A stretch of 10,623 nucleotides of DNA from Trachelipus rathkii. Taxonomy: Eukaryota > Arthropoda > Malacostraca > Isopoda > Trachelipodidae. The position numbers and the translations under genes were made by a program. Numbering within the stretch: position 1 is the stretch's first letter; each line of letters begins with the position of its first letter. Below, in pieces: positions 8,486-10,623 of this stretch. The stretch lies in contig JABUQX010028433.1 in assembly GCA_015478945.1 (NCBI GenBank), positions 55,001-65,623 of the forward strand. Direction: 5' to 3'. The notes below the pieces were generated by a model that saw only the letters and a program-made list of their open reading frames with translations, did no database searches and had not been told where the DNA came from.

Positions 8486-8512
8486 GGATTCGAGAGTGCG
8501 ATTCGCGAATCC
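8486..8512. other. Hairpin with nested palindrome
   Basis: GGATTCG (8486-8492) pairs with CGAATCC (8506-8512). The right half also contains the perfect 12-bp palindrome GATTCGCGAATC (8500-8511), so two structures compete. Function is unknown. Confidence 0.5.
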
Positions 8513-8602
8513 TCTTCCGATAGTCCATAGAAGACACCCACGGGAGTGGTACCCCAACTTTGAAAAAAAGATAGGCAGAAACGCATGGAATTGCAACCCA
8601 AC

Positions 8603-8772
8603 CAGAAAGGAGAAAAACATAGGGGAAAAAAAAAGAAAAGGGTGAGAGGAGAGGAGAAAGGTGAAAAGAGAGTGTGGGTGAAAGAGGAAGGCAAAATGTA
8701 AAGGGGGAAATAAGAGAAAGCAAGGATCGGGAAGAACAGGAGCGAAGAATATAGCATGAAGGCAGGAGGCAG
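8603..8772 (+). repeat. Polypurine tract (GA/GGAA-rich)
   Basis: About 170 bp on the plus strand is overwhelmingly A and G, with sparse T and C. It includes GAGAGGAGAGGAGAAAGG-type runs near 8643-8660. Such tracts can adopt intramolecular triplex (H-DNA) structure when they have mirror symmetry. It also explains the long stop-free minus-strand frames over it. Confidence 0.8.
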
Positions 8773-8994
8773 TCTAGCTGAAGATAAAGACACAGACCAA
8801 CCTGGTGGCTTGACGCCTTATCTTGCTGTGGGAACTCGTGGTTTACCGTTAGAGAAAAATGAAAGGATGCCAAGTTAATAAACATATTGGTAAATATAAA
8901 AAGATACAAAAGATTGATTGAATTAAAAAGTAGTGGGTTTAAATAAATCTTTAATTTCAGAAGAAAAAATAAGTTAACGTTCAGAACCATACAA
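8773..8994. other. Spacer between the polypurine and AAAT runs
   Basis: The composition falls gradually from mixed to AT-rich. Its right edge holds a TTAACGTTCAGAACCA word (8974-8989) resembling words at 8088 and 8244. No gene is supported apart from the doubtful minus-strand frame described at 8244-8990. Confidence 0.4.
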
Positions 8995-9035
8995 GAAAAA
9001 TAAAATAAATAAATAAATAAAAATAAATAAAATTT
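8995..9035 (+). repeat. (AAAT)n run
   Basis: AAATAAATAAAT-type repeats lie directly right of the mixed-composition block. On the plus strand this could be the A-rich tail of an old retroposed element whose body lies to the left. It could equally be an ordinary microsatellite. Confidence 0.8.
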
Positions 9036-10623
9036 TCATTATTGGATAATTCTGGAAGCTACCTTCCCATACAAACTTTATAAATAGACTGAACATACTT
9101 AGAAAAGAAGTTAAAATCACTAAATCAAGCACACACTCCAAGCACCCCTTAACCTTCCTATCACTCTCCTACAACCAATACTTAGTGATCTTATTGCAAA
9201 TTATCTAAAATTATGTATAAATAGGTCACTGATATTCGGAAAAGTTAGATATTTTGGATAAACATAAAACATAAAATCAAAGTTCTTAATACAAAAGACA
9301 GAACAATAATGCTGACTGTTAAAACAAAGTTTATCACAATTAATAAAGAGAAGCTATACTTAGCATCAATACGATAACGTAAGTAAATAATGTAATCAAC
9401 GACCAAAACTGAATAAACTCATCTTAATAAAAAACACTAGAATAATAACAGTATAAATAGATAGTCAACATATAACAATAAGTTCACATAAACCTTAACA
9501 AGTCAAGTAACAAAGTAATAGACTAAACATAGCAATCCATAAAGTAAATGTGATAATCATATAGTTCACACAAATTGATCAATGCATATCTCTAACGATA
9601 ACAAGAATATATTTATAATTTAATCACTATACTGCATACACATAAACTTCATTAAAATTTGAACTTGATGTCAAGCTATTACTGGTACCTCTAAAGAATT
9701 TACAATATAGACCGCAAAGTATGAAAAAAGTAAAATGCTAAAACGATAGACAATAAGCATTTTTTCCATATTTAATAAGAAGCTTAACAATTATAGGTTA
9801 TAATGTAACATGAACTTAAGAATACTAAATAAGATACTAAACAACGACCAATAACCTAGATCAATCTTAAGGGTAAGAAAATAAACAGCTGAAGGGAAAC
9901 CTATTAAATCTGTAAAATGATTTCACGAACGCCTTAAACACCAGACTTAAAGTAACTAACGTAGAAGAAACTCTAACAAAAAAAAACACAATTCCATTCA
10001 TGCTTTAATCAAACATATCTCCAAAACTAGTTGACAATGTTCATATAGCATGGATTATTAGGATAGTAAATAATAACGAAAAAATTTAGCATAACTCATA
10101 TACCTAAGAACCGAAGCAAAATTATATAATACCTAATGAACGGTAAAGACAAAAACAGAGTAATAAGTTTTATACATATATTACTGTTTAGATAATAGAT
10201 ACTTTAATATTTTAAATGGACTTGATATTGAAATTTATGGATTTTATAATCTTTACAAGCTTACTTGCTGTAGTACGGTTTATATAATCATGTAATAAAT
10301 GTTTGCATTAATGATGATGTAATGTGTTATGTATATATATTAAAAATATTATTCATGTCAAATATTCTTGAAAATGCATCAAAATGGTAATATATACTAA
10401 TTTAATTAAAGATCAGATTCAATGTTAGCTAATAAAATATTCAAAACTGAAAATTTTCTTTAATATTTTTGACAATTTTTTTTATAGTTTTTATGAAATT
10501 TTTTGATTAGATATATTATGGGCAGTTACAAACTTTCAATTTAGAAAACTTTCCTAATGTTTAAAAAGTCTAGCCTGGTCCAAATTTGAACGCCAATTTT
10601 GAATGGTTTTATATCTTTATATC
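9036..10623. other. AT-rich region with no recognisable feature
   Basis: Nearly 1.6 kb of unique, A-rich then T-rich sequence, with stops in every frame and no open frame of about 60 codons or longer. I found no RNA gene, inverted-repeat pair, tandem repeat or conserved motif. The composition drifts from A-rich on the plus strand (9036-10150) to T-rich (10150-10623). It is most simply intronic or intergenic DNA. Confidence 0.6.

Larger units (their letters stand above)
7501..8602. other. CpG-rich island of unknown identity
   Basis: At about 7508 the composition switches from almost pure A/T to balanced, CpG-rich sequence that persists for about 1.1 kb. CpG is frequent here, for example in GCGCGCGCGGG at 7848-7858, and rare in the flanks. 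It holds GC-rich hairpins (8175-8214 and 8486-8512). Small open frames occur on both strands, such as 7509-7625 plus and 7888-8085 plus. The region between those two is interrupted by stops at about the chance rate, so I do not call a gene or pseudogene. No LTRs, terminal inverted repeats or recognisable protein motifs were found. It could be a decayed mobile element or gene, or a promoter-type CpG island. Confidence 0.5.
8244..8990 (-). other. Longest open frame (248 codons), coding status doubtful
   Basis: This minus-strand frame opens at 8990 and closes at 8244. The first 60 or so residues are Leu/Phe/Asn/Ile-rich from AT-rich DNA. Residues of roughly 75-130 are Ser/Leu/Pro/Phe-rich because the strand is polypyrimidine there, and the last 100 are basic and mixed. 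I recognise no domain. Pyrimidine-rich DNA cannot form stop codons, and the other two minus-strand frames are also open over 8404-8620, so composition explains the openness. The hydrophobic runs should not be read as membrane helices without other evidence. I judge it probably not a gene. Confidence 0.15.

Overview
The window looks like non-coding, repeat-dominated nuclear DNA from an animal, not bacterial, phage or organelle DNA. It is strongly AT-rich and I estimate that about a quarter is simple sequence: long (TA)n, (ATT)n, (GT)n, (AAAT)n and poly-A/T runs. I found no ribosome-binding sites, operon-like gene packing, tRNA, rRNA or CRISPR array. The microsatellite load and a hAT-type end of a kind I associate with arthropods would fit a decapod crustacean or other arthropod. 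That is a guess from style, because no host gene is recognisable.

Layout, left to right. Bases 1-276 are an (ATT)n run and a short unique stretch. Between 278 and about 3635, (TA)n tracts alternate with discrete islands. Island A (452-1204) has clear terminal inverted repeats and is called a MITE-like element. After an unassigned AT-rich stretch (1362-1840) and the longest (TA)n tract (1841-2110) comes island B (2111-2778), also bounded by inverted repeats. A and B have different ends but share a GC-rich core in opposite orientations. Island C (2936-3150) is a third insert between TA tracts and is unidentified. A (GT)n(GC)n tract follows (3636-3695), then unique non-coding DNA.

A probable non-autonomous hAT element lies at 4446-5620, with CAGGG...CCCTA ends and an exact 8-bp flanking duplication. 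Simple sequence returns from 5905 to 7440. An abrupt CpG-rich island (about 7500-8600) passes into a polypurine tract (8603-8772) and an (AAAT)n run (8995-9035). The last 1.6 kb is AT-rich with nothing recognisable.

No open reading frame is convincing as a gene. The longest (248 codons, minus strand, 8244-8990) lies over the CpG-rich and polypurine stretches, where stops are scarce for compositional reasons, and several others are Ile/Tyr repeats read through (TA)n. There is no set of genes acting together. The biological content is a mosaic of non-autonomous transposons in and around microsatellites, plus one unexplained CpG-rich island.
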